The notes under the pieces were generated by a model. The model was not told where the DNA came from and did no database searches. It was given only the letters and a program-made list of their open reading frames with translations. Position numbers and translations under genes: made by a program. This document shows, one piece after another, positions 1-5,792 of a stretch of DNA of 8,454 nucleotides. Source of the stretch: an uncultured Rikenellaceae bacterium (GTDB lineage Bacteria; Bacteroidota; Bacteroidia; Bacteroidales; Rikenellaceae); assembly GCA_910588925.1 (NCBI GenBank), contig CAJURV010000080.1, positions 1-8,454 of the forward strand, written 5' to 3'. Position 1 is the first letter of the stretch; each line of letters begins with the position of its first letter.

Positions 1-6
1 GGATGA

Positions 7-60
7 GCGGGCCGGAGCCTCCCCCATCGGAGGCCCGCTTACACGGTTGGTTGTTTATAG
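7..60 (-). repeat. Dispersed GC-rich stem-loop element, copy A
   Basis: Read on the minus strand, this stretch has an AT-rich lead (CTATAAACAACCAACC), then GTGTAAGCGGGCCTCCG, and ends in GCCCGC. GCGGGC and GCCCGC are exact complements separated by 20 bases, so it can form a hairpin. The 17 bases at 28-44 are identical in inverse orientation to 4731-4747, and the lead and the 20-base loop length also match copy B. An alternative internal pairing is GCCTCC (17-22) with GGAGGC (29-34). The element may continue past the left edge of the window. Its function is unknown; a REP-like element or the end of a small mobile element are possibilities. Confidence 0.6.
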
Positions 61-108
61 AAAGTATCGCTTTTAAAGGCATTCTGTGCCTCTCGCAAAA
101 CTCACGCT

Positions 109-135
109 TAAGCGGGCCCCCGCAGGCTCCGGCCC
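109..135 (+). repeat. Shortened, inverted copy of the stem-loop element
   Basis: This stretch begins TAAGCGGGCC and ends AGGCTCCGGCCC. Both blocks match the inverse complement of copy A exactly (10 bases against 32-41, 12 bases against 9-20). The middle is shorter than in copy A by about six bases. With copy A it makes an inverted pair with a 67-base spacer, so 9-135 could fold as one long hairpin. Confidence 0.5.
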
Positions 136-431
136 TTGTGACGTAGGGCAAGGTCCCGCTAAAACCGCTCTAACCATTCTACATAAAGAATGCTTCCATC
201 TTATCCGGCTAAAAAGTGCAATTAATGCACATACCACCAAACCAAAAGAAAATTACCGTCTCGCCAACAACCTAACAAACAGCGTAAGAAAGAGCCCCGA
301 AAACAGCGTAAGGCATCGAACACTATTTAACTTCAACGGATCGAGCATAGCGAAAACTATAAGATCCCATCCCTCTTACGATGTTAGCAACATGTAAAAT
401 ATCCCTCACTCCATTTCATCGACAGCATAAA

Positions 432-1049
432 CTACATAGAACACATCCCGACAAACCCCTCCTTATTGAAACGATAAAACATCTCTATCCGCTCCGGAGT
501 GTCGGCATCCAACAATAGCAAAAGTTCCCGTGCAAACTCCAACGCTCCGGTACCGTTGGCCGTAACCACACCTCCGTCGCTCACCGCCTGAGCATCGACA
601 TACCCCGATTCACCGGTATATCCATCGCCACCCCATAGCCTCAACTGGTCGATACCGTTGCCGGTGTGTCTCACGCCATTGAGAAAACCGTTACGTGCCA
701 AAAAGGAGGCCGCATTGCATATCGCACCCACCACGATACCCTTTTTCAAAGCATCGGCGACTATGCCGACCACCGGCGAACACTTGTCGGCATCGAGCCA
801 CCCGTACCCGCCTATCAACACGAGAGCCGCATAGCTCTCGGGCATAGTGGCGAACGAATAGTCCGGCATGATGCGAAACCCGCTGCACGAACGAACCGCA
901 TCGAGAGTGGGGGCGACTACCCTATTGACATACTTAGGGGCAAATTTCATACCTTTCTCGTCGCAACTCACGGCTGTAGACAGAAATACAGGCTCATGAT
1001 CCGCATAATCGTCGAGTAACAGATACAATATTTCATTATTCTTACCCAT
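432..1049 (-). CDS. DJ-1/PfpI family protein (class I glutamine amidotransferase-like)
   Basis: This encodes a 205-residue cytosolic protein of the DJ-1/PfpI superfamily, whose members include proteases, chaperones and glyoxalase or deglycase-type enzymes. What shows this: an early Glu in DHEP (Glu19), the nucleophile-elbow Cys in GAICNA (Cys111), the ALVLIGGYG strand-turn before it, and a His at about 128 that may serve as the partner residue. The length suits the family. The frame stays open to an ATG at 1139, but I chose the ATG at 1047-1049. From there the protein starts directly with the first beta-strand (EILYLLL), whereas the 30 extra codons overlap a dispersed 21-base repeat and have no family character. 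It lies 242 bases past the M16 partner gene on the same strand, so it could share that transcript or have its own promoter; I found no good TAnnTTTG box near its start. The exact reaction cannot be told from sequence. Confidence 0.85.
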   Translation of the reverse strand: MGKNNEILYLLLDDYADHEPVFLSTAVSCDEKGMKFAPKYVNRVVAPTLDAVRSCSGFRIMPDYSFATMPESYAALVLIGGYGWLDADKCSPVVGIVADALKKGIVVGAICNAASFLARNGFLNGVRHTGNGIDQLRLWGGDGYTGESGYVDAQAVSDGGVVTANGTGALEFARELLLLLDADTPERIEMFYRFNKEGFVGMCSM

Positions 1050-1085
1050 ACTTAATCTATTATTTAATTTCGCACAATTTATACA

Positions 1086-1106
1086 TTGAATTTCACTCGA
1101 CATTTT
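1086..1106. repeat. 21-base dispersed repeat, first copy
   Basis: This block (TTGAATTTCACTCGACATTT plus T on the plus strand) matches 4888-4908 at 20 of 21 positions, in the same orientation. Here it sits just before the chosen start of the DJ-1/PfpI gene. It has no obvious dyad, and its role is unknown. Confidence 0.5.
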
Positions 1107-1140
1107 CTCGCCCCGGTAACCGAAACTTACTCTCATCACC

Positions 1141-1221
1141 CTCGGCTTATCGAAAACGTTCGCTTTGATGCAGACATTTTATAAACCCGACAATCAAAAA
1201 CGCTCGGTTTATCGAAAACGT
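1141..1221. repeat. Pair of 19-base direct repeats upstream of the DJ-1/PfpI gene
   Basis: CTCGGCTTATCGAAAACGT at 1141-1159 and CTCGGTTTATCGAAAACGT at 1203-1221 differ at one base and start 62 bases apart, about six helical turns. The second copy runs into a small dyad, CGAAAAC (1213-1219) and GTTTTCG (1225-1231) around five bases. They lie in the 242-base spacer between the M16 partner gene and the DJ-1/PfpI gene, about 95 and 155 bases before the latter's ATG. They could be paired regulator sites or the trace of a local duplication. Confidence 0.5.
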
Positions 1222-1291
1222 CCTGTTTTCGCTCCGGCATATACGATATAAATACGAGGCCATTTATAAGGAAAACCCGCCAAGCCAACCT

Positions 1292-2566
1292 CTATATCCC
1301 GCCTACGGTCACCGTAGTTATATCCTCCTTGCGCAAATATAGTGAGGCCGCTTTCATTACATCTTCCGGCGTGGTTCTGTTTATCTCCTCGACGATCTTT
1401 TTTATCCGTCCGTTGTCGGCTCCGTTCTGAACGTTCTCTATAACCACGTCGCAAATACCGAACGGACCGTCGAGAATGCGCATCATCTCGCCTATCATAA
1501 CGCTCTTTACCATATCGAGCTCCTCCGACGGAACCGGTTCGGTACGCAACCGCTCCATCTCACGGAATATCTCACGTACCGCATCCCGGGCGTGTTCGGC
1601 CGCCACTTGCGTAGCGACGGCAATATAACCCGAATCTTCCATACACCCCACCTGCGACCAAGCCCCATAGGTATAACCTTTGTCCTCCCGCAGATTCTGA
1701 ACCAACCGGGAACTGAAATATCCGCCGAGAACCGTAGATACCACCTGCATGGTAACATAATCGGGATGATCGCTTTTGAAAAGCACCCGCCCCATACGTA
1801 TCGCCGCCTGTAAGGCGTCCGGCTTATCCGCCGAAGCCACCCGAACAGAATGCGGAGCCGGTAAACAGTTGAAAGACCTCGTGCCGTGCGGAAGTCGGTC
1901 CACAACCTCCGATATGCGCTCTATGAAGCCGGGCTCTATCTTACCGCTCACTACCGTAAAACTGTTCTCGAGGTTGTAATGATCGCGAAAGAAACGCCTC
2001 AACATATCACCCGTCAATGTATCGTAACCATCCTCGGAAGACGAACGTCCGTACGGATGATCTTCGCCGTAAACAGATCTCCAGAAAAGCTCGGAAGCCA
2101 TAACGTCCACCTTGGTACGGTCGACAATAAGACTCTGTTTGCGTTTAGAGGAGTATATCGCCAGCTCGTCATCCGGGAAAAGAGGCTCGGTGAGTATCTC
2201 GGAGAGAAGCGATAACGCCTTGTCTAAAAATCTGTTGAGACAACATACGGTAACTATGGAATAGTCGCGGTCTATGGAAACGTTATAATACATCCCGTAA
2301 TAGTCAAGCATTTCGGCCAGCTCGGCGGAGGTGCTGGAGGCGGTACCTTCGGCCAGCATATTGACCGTAGCCGATGCCGTAAACGGATGGGTCTGATAAC
2401 GGACTCCCGCACGGAAAACCACGCTTATACGCAACAGATCGAGATCGGATACGTCCACATGATACAACTTTCCGCCCTCCGGAGTACGCACCTCCGTGAA
2501 AGGGGGCACCTCCACCGACGAGGGTATTACTATATCGGGTGCGACGGTTTGGTCTTTATATTTCAT
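1292..2566 (-). CDS. M16 family peptidase-like subunit lacking the zinc site (partner of the upstream M16 peptidase)
   Basis: This encodes a 424-residue protein with the two-domain M16 (pitrilysin/insulinase) fold and no signal peptide. At the place where active members have HxxEH, it reads FTASATVNML (about residues 62-71), so it has no metal site. The C-terminal domain keeps the substrate-binding Arg/Tyr pair in LREDKGYTYG (Arg293 and Tyr300, seven apart, as is usual). This is the pattern of the non-catalytic subunit in heterodimeric M16B peptidases, by analogy with mitochondrial processing peptidase and bacterial two-gene M16 enzymes. The gene starts five bases after the stop of the HxxEH gene, so the two are almost certainly cotranslated and obligate partners. 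I infer that the pair degrades peptides in the cytosol. The family and pairing are secure; the substrate is unknown. Confidence 0.92.
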   Translation of the reverse strand: MKYKDQTVAPDIVIPSSVEVPPFTEVRTPEGGKLYHVDVSDLDLLRISVVFRAGVRYQTHPFTASATVNMLAEGTASSTSAELAEMLDYYGMYYNVSIDRDYSIVTVCCLNRFLDKALSLLSEILTEPLFPDDELAIYSSKRKQSLIVDRTKVDVMASELFWRSVYGEDHPYGRSSSEDGYDTLTGDMLRRFFRDHYNLENSFTVVSGKIEPGFIERISEVVDRLPHGTRSFNCLPAPHSVRVASADKPDALQAAIRMGRVLFKSDHPDYVTMQVVSTVLGGYFSSRLVQNLREDKGYTYGAWSQVGCMEDSGYIAVATQVAAEHARDAVREIFREMERLRTEPVPSEELDMVKSVMIGEMMRILDGPFGICDVVIENVQNGADNGRIKKIVEEINRTTPEDVMKAASLYLRKEDITTVTVGGI

Positions 2567-2571
2567 CGTAT

Positions 2572-3807
2572 CTATTTTTTCAGATAATAGAGGAATGTGA
2601 CATTGTTATCGGCAAACAGCTCGCGTGCCGTCTCCGTTATCGCCCCGGGTGTCACGGAGCGGTACAACGACACCTCTCTGTTAACTAACGACACATCGCC
2701 CAACATCTCGTAGAAACACAGATTCATGGCCTTATCCATGACATTGACCTCACCGAAAAGCGTGTTGGCTTCGAACTTGTTCTGCACCTTGGTAAGCTCG
2801 TACTCGCCCACCCTCTCCTCGCACATAGCTCTCAACTGTCTCATAAGAACGTCGCACGCCCTTTTCGGATCGACCCCATCAGAGACATGTCCCCCGGCCA
2901 CGAACAGGCCCGGGTCGAGATCGCCGGTCACATAAGCGTTTACGGAGGTGAAAAGAGCCTCGCCCTTGACGAGCGACCTGTAGAGACGCGACGATGTTCC
3001 GCCGGAGAGCAAGTCGGATAAGGTATCGCACACCACGAACCTGTCATCCGCCCTCGGACACATATGAAACACCGCGTACACCAACGATGCGGGCACATCG
3101 CCCTCTATAACGAGCTCGCGGGATTCCGTCTGCGCCGGCTCCACCGGTAACACCTTTTTTTCGGACCCTCTGTCGGTTATGTGGCCGAAACGGGACTCCA
3201 CCATGTCGAACATCTCGTCGTAGTCGTAATCGCCGGCTACAGCTATGATAGCGTTGGACGGGTGATAGTATCTGTCATAAAAATCCCTTACCATGCCGAG
3301 AGTCGCATTACGTATATGATCGGGCGACTTGCCTATGGTCGGCCAACCGTAAGGATGTACGGAGTACAAAAACGGACGCAGTTTAAGCCACAGATCGCCG
3401 TAAGGTTTGTTGAGGTAACGTTCGTTGAACTCCTCTATGACCACCTTTTTCTGTACATCGAGCGACGAAGCGTTTATGTCGAGATCGGTCATACGATCCG
3501 ATTCCAACCATAACGCAGTATCTATATTGTCTTTAGGTACGGTAATGTAAAAGTCGGTATAGTCGTTGTTGGTGAAAGCGTTGTTTTCGCCCGAAGCCAT
3601 CTGTACAGGCATGTCGAACGACGGCGCATTACGCGACCCCGAAAACATCAGGTGCTCGAAAAGATGGGCGAAGCCGGTATGATCGGGATCTTCGTCGCGG
3701 GCACCCACTTTATATATTATATTGGTAGCGGCCATACTCGTGGCCCTGTCGCGATGGGCAAGAACCACAAGACCGTTACTCAACACTTTACGTCTGTACT
3801 CTATCAT
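2572..3807 (-). CDS. M16 family zinc metallopeptidase, catalytic subunit
   Basis: This encodes a 411-residue M16 peptidase. The inverted zinc motif HLFEH (His48, Glu51, His52) follows the typical lead TGFAHLFEHLMFSGS. The third metal ligand is most likely Glu126 in VVIEEFNER, placed by its distance from the NKPYG motif (133-137). GENNAFTNNDYTDFY (73-87) is also characteristic. The C-terminal domain lacks the usual Arg/Tyr pair: the matching stretch reads LVKGEALFTS. That function is supplied by the protein encoded next. There is no signal peptide, so the enzyme is probably cytosolic. It starts 44 bases after the stop of the TetR-type gene and is followed five bases later by its partner, so the three genes look like one operon. 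The substrate is not predictable; oligopeptide clearance is the usual guess for bacterial M16B pairs. Confidence 0.94.
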   Translation of the reverse strand: MIEYRRKVLSNGLVVLAHRDRATSMAATNIIYKVGARDEDPDHTGFAHLFEHLMFSGSRNAPSFDMPVQMASGENNAFTNNDYTDFYITVPKDNIDTALWLESDRMTDLDINASSLDVQKKVVIEEFNERYLNKPYGDLWLKLRPFLYSVHPYGWPTIGKSPDHIRNATLGMVRDFYDRYYHPSNAIIAVAGDYDYDEMFDMVESRFGHITDRGSEKKVLPVEPAQTESRELVIEGDVPASLVYAVFHMCPRADDRFVVCDTLSDLLSGGTSSRLYRSLVKGEALFTSVNAYVTGDLDPGLFVAGGHVSDGVDPKRACDVLMRQLRAMCEERVGEYELTKVQNKFEANTLFGEVNVMDKAMNLCFYEMLGDVSLVNREVSLYRSVTPGAITETARELFADNNVTFLYYLKK

Positions 3808-3851
3808 TAGATTATTTCTAAATATTCATATCCGGGAAGATCTCATGACGT

Positions 3852-4466
3852 TCAGAGCTTCTTCAACTCCTCGTCCAGTATCTTGAGACCCTTTTCGTTG
3901 GCTACGCCTCTGATATGGTAGTTTATGAACTGGCGGTGGGTCATATTGAGATCCAGACCCTCTTTATCGCCCCCTACCCAACCGGTAAACATGTCGTTCA
4001 TGGTACCCATTATATAGGTTATTATATCGTCCGGATCGAAATCGTCGCGATAGATACCCTCACGCATACCCTGTATTATATTATCCTTTATGAACGAGGC
4101 CATAGTATCTTTCAACTGTACTATATGGCGTTCGAATATATCCGGATAACATTTCTTGAAGGTGCGGTAGAACAACACCGAATCAGGCATGGGATGGTTG
4201 CTCTGGAATTCCAACACCTTTATCAACATCTGCACGGCATTGAGGTTGTCGCCGCCTATACGCGACATGAACGAGAAATAGTGACGCCCCCGGAAAGACA
4301 GTATCTCCTCCAATAAGGCCTCCTTATCCTTGAAGTTATTATACAGGGTCATTTTGGTGACACCTATCTTTTCGGCTATCTCCTCCATTTTGAGAGATTC
4401 CACTCCTCTCTTCTCGAAAAGTGAGTGTATTGCCTCTATGTATATCTCTTTTTTGGATTTTTTCAT
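3852..4466 (-). CDS. TetR/AcrR family transcriptional regulator
   Basis: This encodes a 204-residue regulator. The N-terminal TetR DNA-binding domain covers about residues 5-55, with a helix-turn-helix at roughly 26-46 (MEEIAEKIGVTKMTLYNNFKDKEAL split over the two helices), including the family's typical LYNNFKDKE segment. The C-terminal part is helical and variable, as expected for ligand binding and dimerisation; its ligand is unknown. The frame stays open to an ATG at 4520, but I start at the ATG at 4464-4466. MKKSKKEIYIEAI is a normal TetR beginning, and the promoter boxes at 4474-4505 lie inside the longer version. It is the first gene of a probable operon with the two M16 genes and so is likely to control them and itself. 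Dyads at 4464-4483, 4508-4524 and 4553-4574 are candidate operators. Confidence 0.92.
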   Translation of the reverse strand: MKKSKKEIYIEAIHSLFEKRGVESLKMEEIAEKIGVTKMTLYNNFKDKEALLEEILSFRGRHYFSFMSRIGGDNLNAVQMLIKVLEFQSNHPMPDSVLFYRTFKKCYPDIFERHIVQLKDTMASFIKDNIIQGMREGIYRDDFDPDDIITYIMGTMNDMFTGWVGGDKEGLDLNMTHRQFINYHIRGVANEKGLKILDEELKKL

Positions 4467-4483
4467 ACTATCGCAAATGTATG
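4464..4483. promoter_or_regulatory. Dyad over the tetR -7 box and start codon (possible operator)
   Basis: CATAC (4464-4468) and GTATG (4479-4483) are complementary around ten bases. The dyad covers the start codon, the predicted start site and the TACATTTG box, which is where an autorepressor would act. The arms are short, so chance is possible. Confidence 0.3.
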
Positions 4484-4505
4484 GAAAATTATGTCGATGT
4501 ACAAA
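4474..4505 (-). promoter_or_regulatory. Bacteroidota-type promoter of the tetR-M16 operon
   Basis: On the minus strand there is a TTTG (4502-4505), then exactly 20 bases, then TACATTTG (4474-4481), which fits the TTTG / TAnnTTTG consensus of the primary Bacteroidota sigma factor. The last G of the -7 box is only seven bases before the ATG at 4466. Transcription should therefore start within a few bases of the start codon, giving a nearly leaderless message. Confidence 0.7.
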
Positions 4506-4552
4506 GTTACGGAAATACACCGTATGTGAAGTTCTTGACAGAAATTTTTACA

Positions 4553-4574
4553 CGGGTATATGATTTTATACCCG
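4553..4574. promoter_or_regulatory. 22-base perfect dyad, candidate TetR operator
   Basis: CGGGTATA (4553-4560) and TATACCCG (4567-4574) are perfect 8-base complements around TGATTT. The size and symmetry suit a TetR-family operator, and it lies about 85 bases upstream of the predicted tetR start site, in the divergent spacer. No gene reads towards it closely enough to make a terminator likely. That distance is a point against direct repression of the 4474-4505 promoter. Confidence 0.4.
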
Positions 4575-4666
4575 GAATTACCAATCCCCAAAAACATGTC
4601 GCCTGGCGATGGGATTACGGATATGATTCCTTATGATATACTTGCCGCCGTCACAGGACCGGAACG

Positions 4667-4775
4667 CCTCGCGGCGGGAAGATATGGTAAACGAATGTGC
4701 AATAAGTGGTAAATACTATAAATAACCAATGTGTAAGCGGGCCTCCGTTGGGGAAAATTTCTGCCCGCCGCGAGG
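4667..4775. repeat. Long-range 12-base inverted repeat enclosing the stem-loop element
   Basis: CCTCGCGGCGGG (4667-4678) and CCCGCCGCGAGG (4764-4775) are perfect complements 85 bases apart. The right arm overlaps the end of the dispersed stem-loop (4716-4768), so most of that element sits inside the pair. It could be the terminal repeat of a very small mobile element or an RNA pairing; nothing else supports either. Confidence 0.4.
4716..4768 (+). repeat. Dispersed GC-rich stem-loop element, copy B
   Basis: CTATAAATAACCAAT leads into GTGTAAGCGGGCCTCCG, then GTTGGGG-type loop sequence, and closes with GCCCGC. The GCGGGC/GCCCGC arms (4737-4742 and 4763-4768) flank 20 bases, as in copy A. Identity to copy A is near complete over the first 37 bases (one base inserted, a few changes); then the loop's second half differs while the closing arm is kept. 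Conserved arms with a changed loop suggest that the fold matters. Confidence 0.6.
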
Positions 4776-4887
4776 TGCGGCCCGCCATCCCTCGTGCCTC
4801 GGGATTTAACGGCGGAATTGTGTTTGACCACCCTCGCTTCAGTCTGAATTTTGCAGTTTGTAATACGCCTTACGGCGTTCTTTATTG

Positions 4888-4908
4888 TTGAATTTCATTC
4901 GACATTTT
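4888..4908. repeat. 21-base dispersed repeat, second copy
   Basis: This matches 1086-1106 at 20 of 21 positions in the same orientation. Here it is in non-coding sequence, which shows that the match is not due to shared protein coding. A ten-base part of its inverse (TGTCGAATGA) also occurs at 8341-8350. Confidence 0.5.
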
Positions 4909-5008
4909 ACCCCATCGCTTTGCGATAGTCAATCCCGCCTACCCGATAAACCCATCCTTAGGTAAAATTTTCACTTCCGTTTTGAACATGCTCTCCGATT
5001 TTTATCGC

Positions 5009-5016
5009 TATATTTG
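5009..5016 (+). promoter_or_regulatory. Probable -7 box of the pepE promoter
   Basis: TATATTTG matches TAnnTTTG exactly and sits 60 bases before the pepE ATG. The nearest upstream TTTG (4981-4984) is 24 bases away, longer than the usual 19-21, so the -33 element is weak or absent. Transcription should start near 5020-5024, which is where the long hairpin begins. Confidence 0.5.
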
Positions 5017-5023
5017 CATAATA

Positions 5024-5055
5024 AACCTTGCTCTACGAGCGTCGTGAGCGAGGTT
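5024..5055 (+). promoter_or_regulatory. Strong hairpin in the pepE 5' leader
   Basis: AACCTTGCTC (5024-5033) pairs with GAGCGAGGTT (5046-5055) over ten pairs, one of them G-U. After a single bulged T it continues with ACGA/TCGT (5035-5038 and 5042-5045) around the loop GCG. That gives 14 pairs, starting almost at the predicted transcription start and ending 21 bases before the ATG. No T run follows, so it is not a simple terminator; an mRNA-stabilising 5' stem or a translational control element is more likely. It matches no riboswitch class I know. Confidence 0.55.
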
Positions 5056-5076
5056 GGTCACTAAAAAAATAACGTT

Positions 5077-5781
5077 ATGAGACTATTGCTTATAAGCAAC
5101 TCCACCAATGCCGGCGAGGCTTATCTCGACTACCCCAAACACAATATCGATAAATTCTTGGGTAAAGTACGCAAGGTGATGTTCGTTCCCTATGCCGCTG
5201 TCACTTTCGGTTTCGACGACTATCAGGCCAAGGTGGCGGCAGTGCTCGGTCCGCTCGGTATAGAGGTCGATTCGGTCCATCGTTATGCCGATCATGCGGC
5301 GGCAATACGTTCCGCCGAAGCTGTTATGGTCGGCGGCGGCAATACGTTCCGTCTGGTTAAGATGATGCACGATAACGGCCTTATGGCAGCCATACGCGAT
5401 AAGGTCGCAGAGGGTGCGCCATATATAGGATGGAGCGCCGGTTCCAACGTTACATGCCCCACGCTTTGCACTACCAACGACATGCCCATAGTGGAGCCCA
5501 TCTCGTTCAAGACATTGGGTCTTATACCGTTTCAGATAAATCCCCACTATATCGATACGCATCCCGAGGGCCATGCCGGCGAGACACGTCAGCAACGAAT
5601 ACTCGAGTATCTGGCAGCCAATCGTGGCATGTGTGTGGCGGGTCTGCGCGAGGGATGCATGCTTTCGGTAGAGGATGGCAAGATCAGCCTCATAGGCAAC
5701 CGTCCCTTGACCCTGTTCCGTTACGGAGTGCCCGATAAGGACTATACCTCGGCTGACGATCTGTCGTTCTTGCTCGGGTGA
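5077..5781 (+). CDS. pepE: Peptidase E, alpha-aspartyl dipeptidase (family S51)
   Basis: This encodes a 234-residue cytosolic serine peptidase that splits dipeptides with N-terminal aspartate (Asp-X). It lines up closely with enterobacterial PepE from the first residues (LLLISNST) on. The catalytic Ser120 is in the nucleophile elbow GWSAGSN, Asp135 is in TTNDMPIVEP, and His157 is in QINPHY. These are the same residue numbers as in the Salmonella enzyme. VGGGNTFRL (85-93) and EGHAGETRQQRI are further family signatures. The ATG at 5077 is the only sensible start and follows an A-rich leader (CTAAAAAAATAACGTT) without a clear Shine-Dalgarno, as is usual in Bacteroidota. A promoter box and a strong leader hairpin lie just upstream. 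yraN starts 11 bases after its stop, and metG follows, so it leads a probable three-gene transcript. I am confident of the function. Confidence 0.96.
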   Translation: MRLLLISNSTNAGEAYLDYPKHNIDKFLGKVRKVMFVPYAAVTFGFDDYQAKVAAVLGPLGIEVDSVHRYADHAAAIRSAEAVMVGGGNTFRLVKMMHDNGLMAAIRDKVAEGAPYIGWSAGSNVTCPTLCTTNDMPIVEPISFKTLGLIPFQINPHYIDTHPEGHAGETRQQRILEYLAANRGMCVAGLREGCMLSVEDGKISLIGNRPLTLFRYGVPDKDYTSADDLSFLLG

Positions 5782-5792
5782 TCTGGGGCCGG

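Larger units (their letters stand above)
1..431. other. Gene-free region downstream of the DJ-1/PfpI gene
   Basis: I see no supportable gene here. The one open frame (86-397, plus strand) has a composition unlike the neighbouring proteins and no recognisable domain. The left part holds GC-rich inverted repeats (7-60 and 109-135, listed separately). Small dyads follow: CGCTTAAGCG at 105-114, CATTCT/AGAATG at 175-180 and 187-192, GTGCA/TGCAC at 216-220 and 226-230, and ATGTT/AACAT at 381-385 and 389-393. A 12-base direct repeat, AAACAGCGTAAG, occurs at 277-288 and 301-312. The 381-393 dyad lies just past the stop of the minus-strand gene, but no T run follows it, so it is not a convincing terminator. 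Confidence 0.6.
4467..5076. other. Divergent spacer between tetR and pepE, rich in dyads
   Basis: This stretch of about 610 bases has no supportable gene; the short frames in it have no domain and no family character. It holds the tetR promoter at its left end and a probable pepE promoter at its right end. Between them is a run of dyads: 4553-4574; AATCCC/GGGATT at 4583-4588 and 4611-4616 around TCGCC-T-GGCGA (4599-4609); a 12-base inverted pair at 4667-4678 and 4764-4775; the stem-loop element at 4716-4768; ACGCC/GGCGT at 4865-4878; ATCGC/GCGAT at 4914-4926; and the long hairpin at 5024-5055. An unannotated small RNA or the remains of a small mobile element cannot be excluded. Confidence 0.55.

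Noticed and set aside
7..135. tRNA or known structured RNA in the GC-rich left end
   Set aside because: I found no acceptor/T-arm layout and no known riboswitch or small-RNA signature; the pairing is explained by inverted repeat copies.
86..397. Plus-strand open frame of 103 codons
   Set aside because: It starts inside the GC-rich repeat, has no recognisable domain, and contains the repeated peptide NSVR only because of a 12-base DNA repeat.
1050..1139. Thirty extra N-terminal codons of the DJ-1/PfpI frame
   Set aside because: They precede the normal first strand of the fold and include a repeat also found in non-coding DNA; the ATG at 1049 gives the expected length.
4865..4883. ACGCC-TTAC-GGCGT followed by TCTTT as a terminator
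   Set aside because: The stem is only five pairs, the tail is poor, and no gene on the plus strand reads into it.
4631..4891. Short frames on both strands in the tetR-pepE spacer
   Set aside because: They are 61-66 codons long, overlap the repeat elements and each other, and show no protein-like features.
4981..5016. TTTG at 4981 as -33 partner of TATATTTG
   Set aside because: The spacing is 24 bases, beyond the usual 19-21; only the -7 box is claimed.
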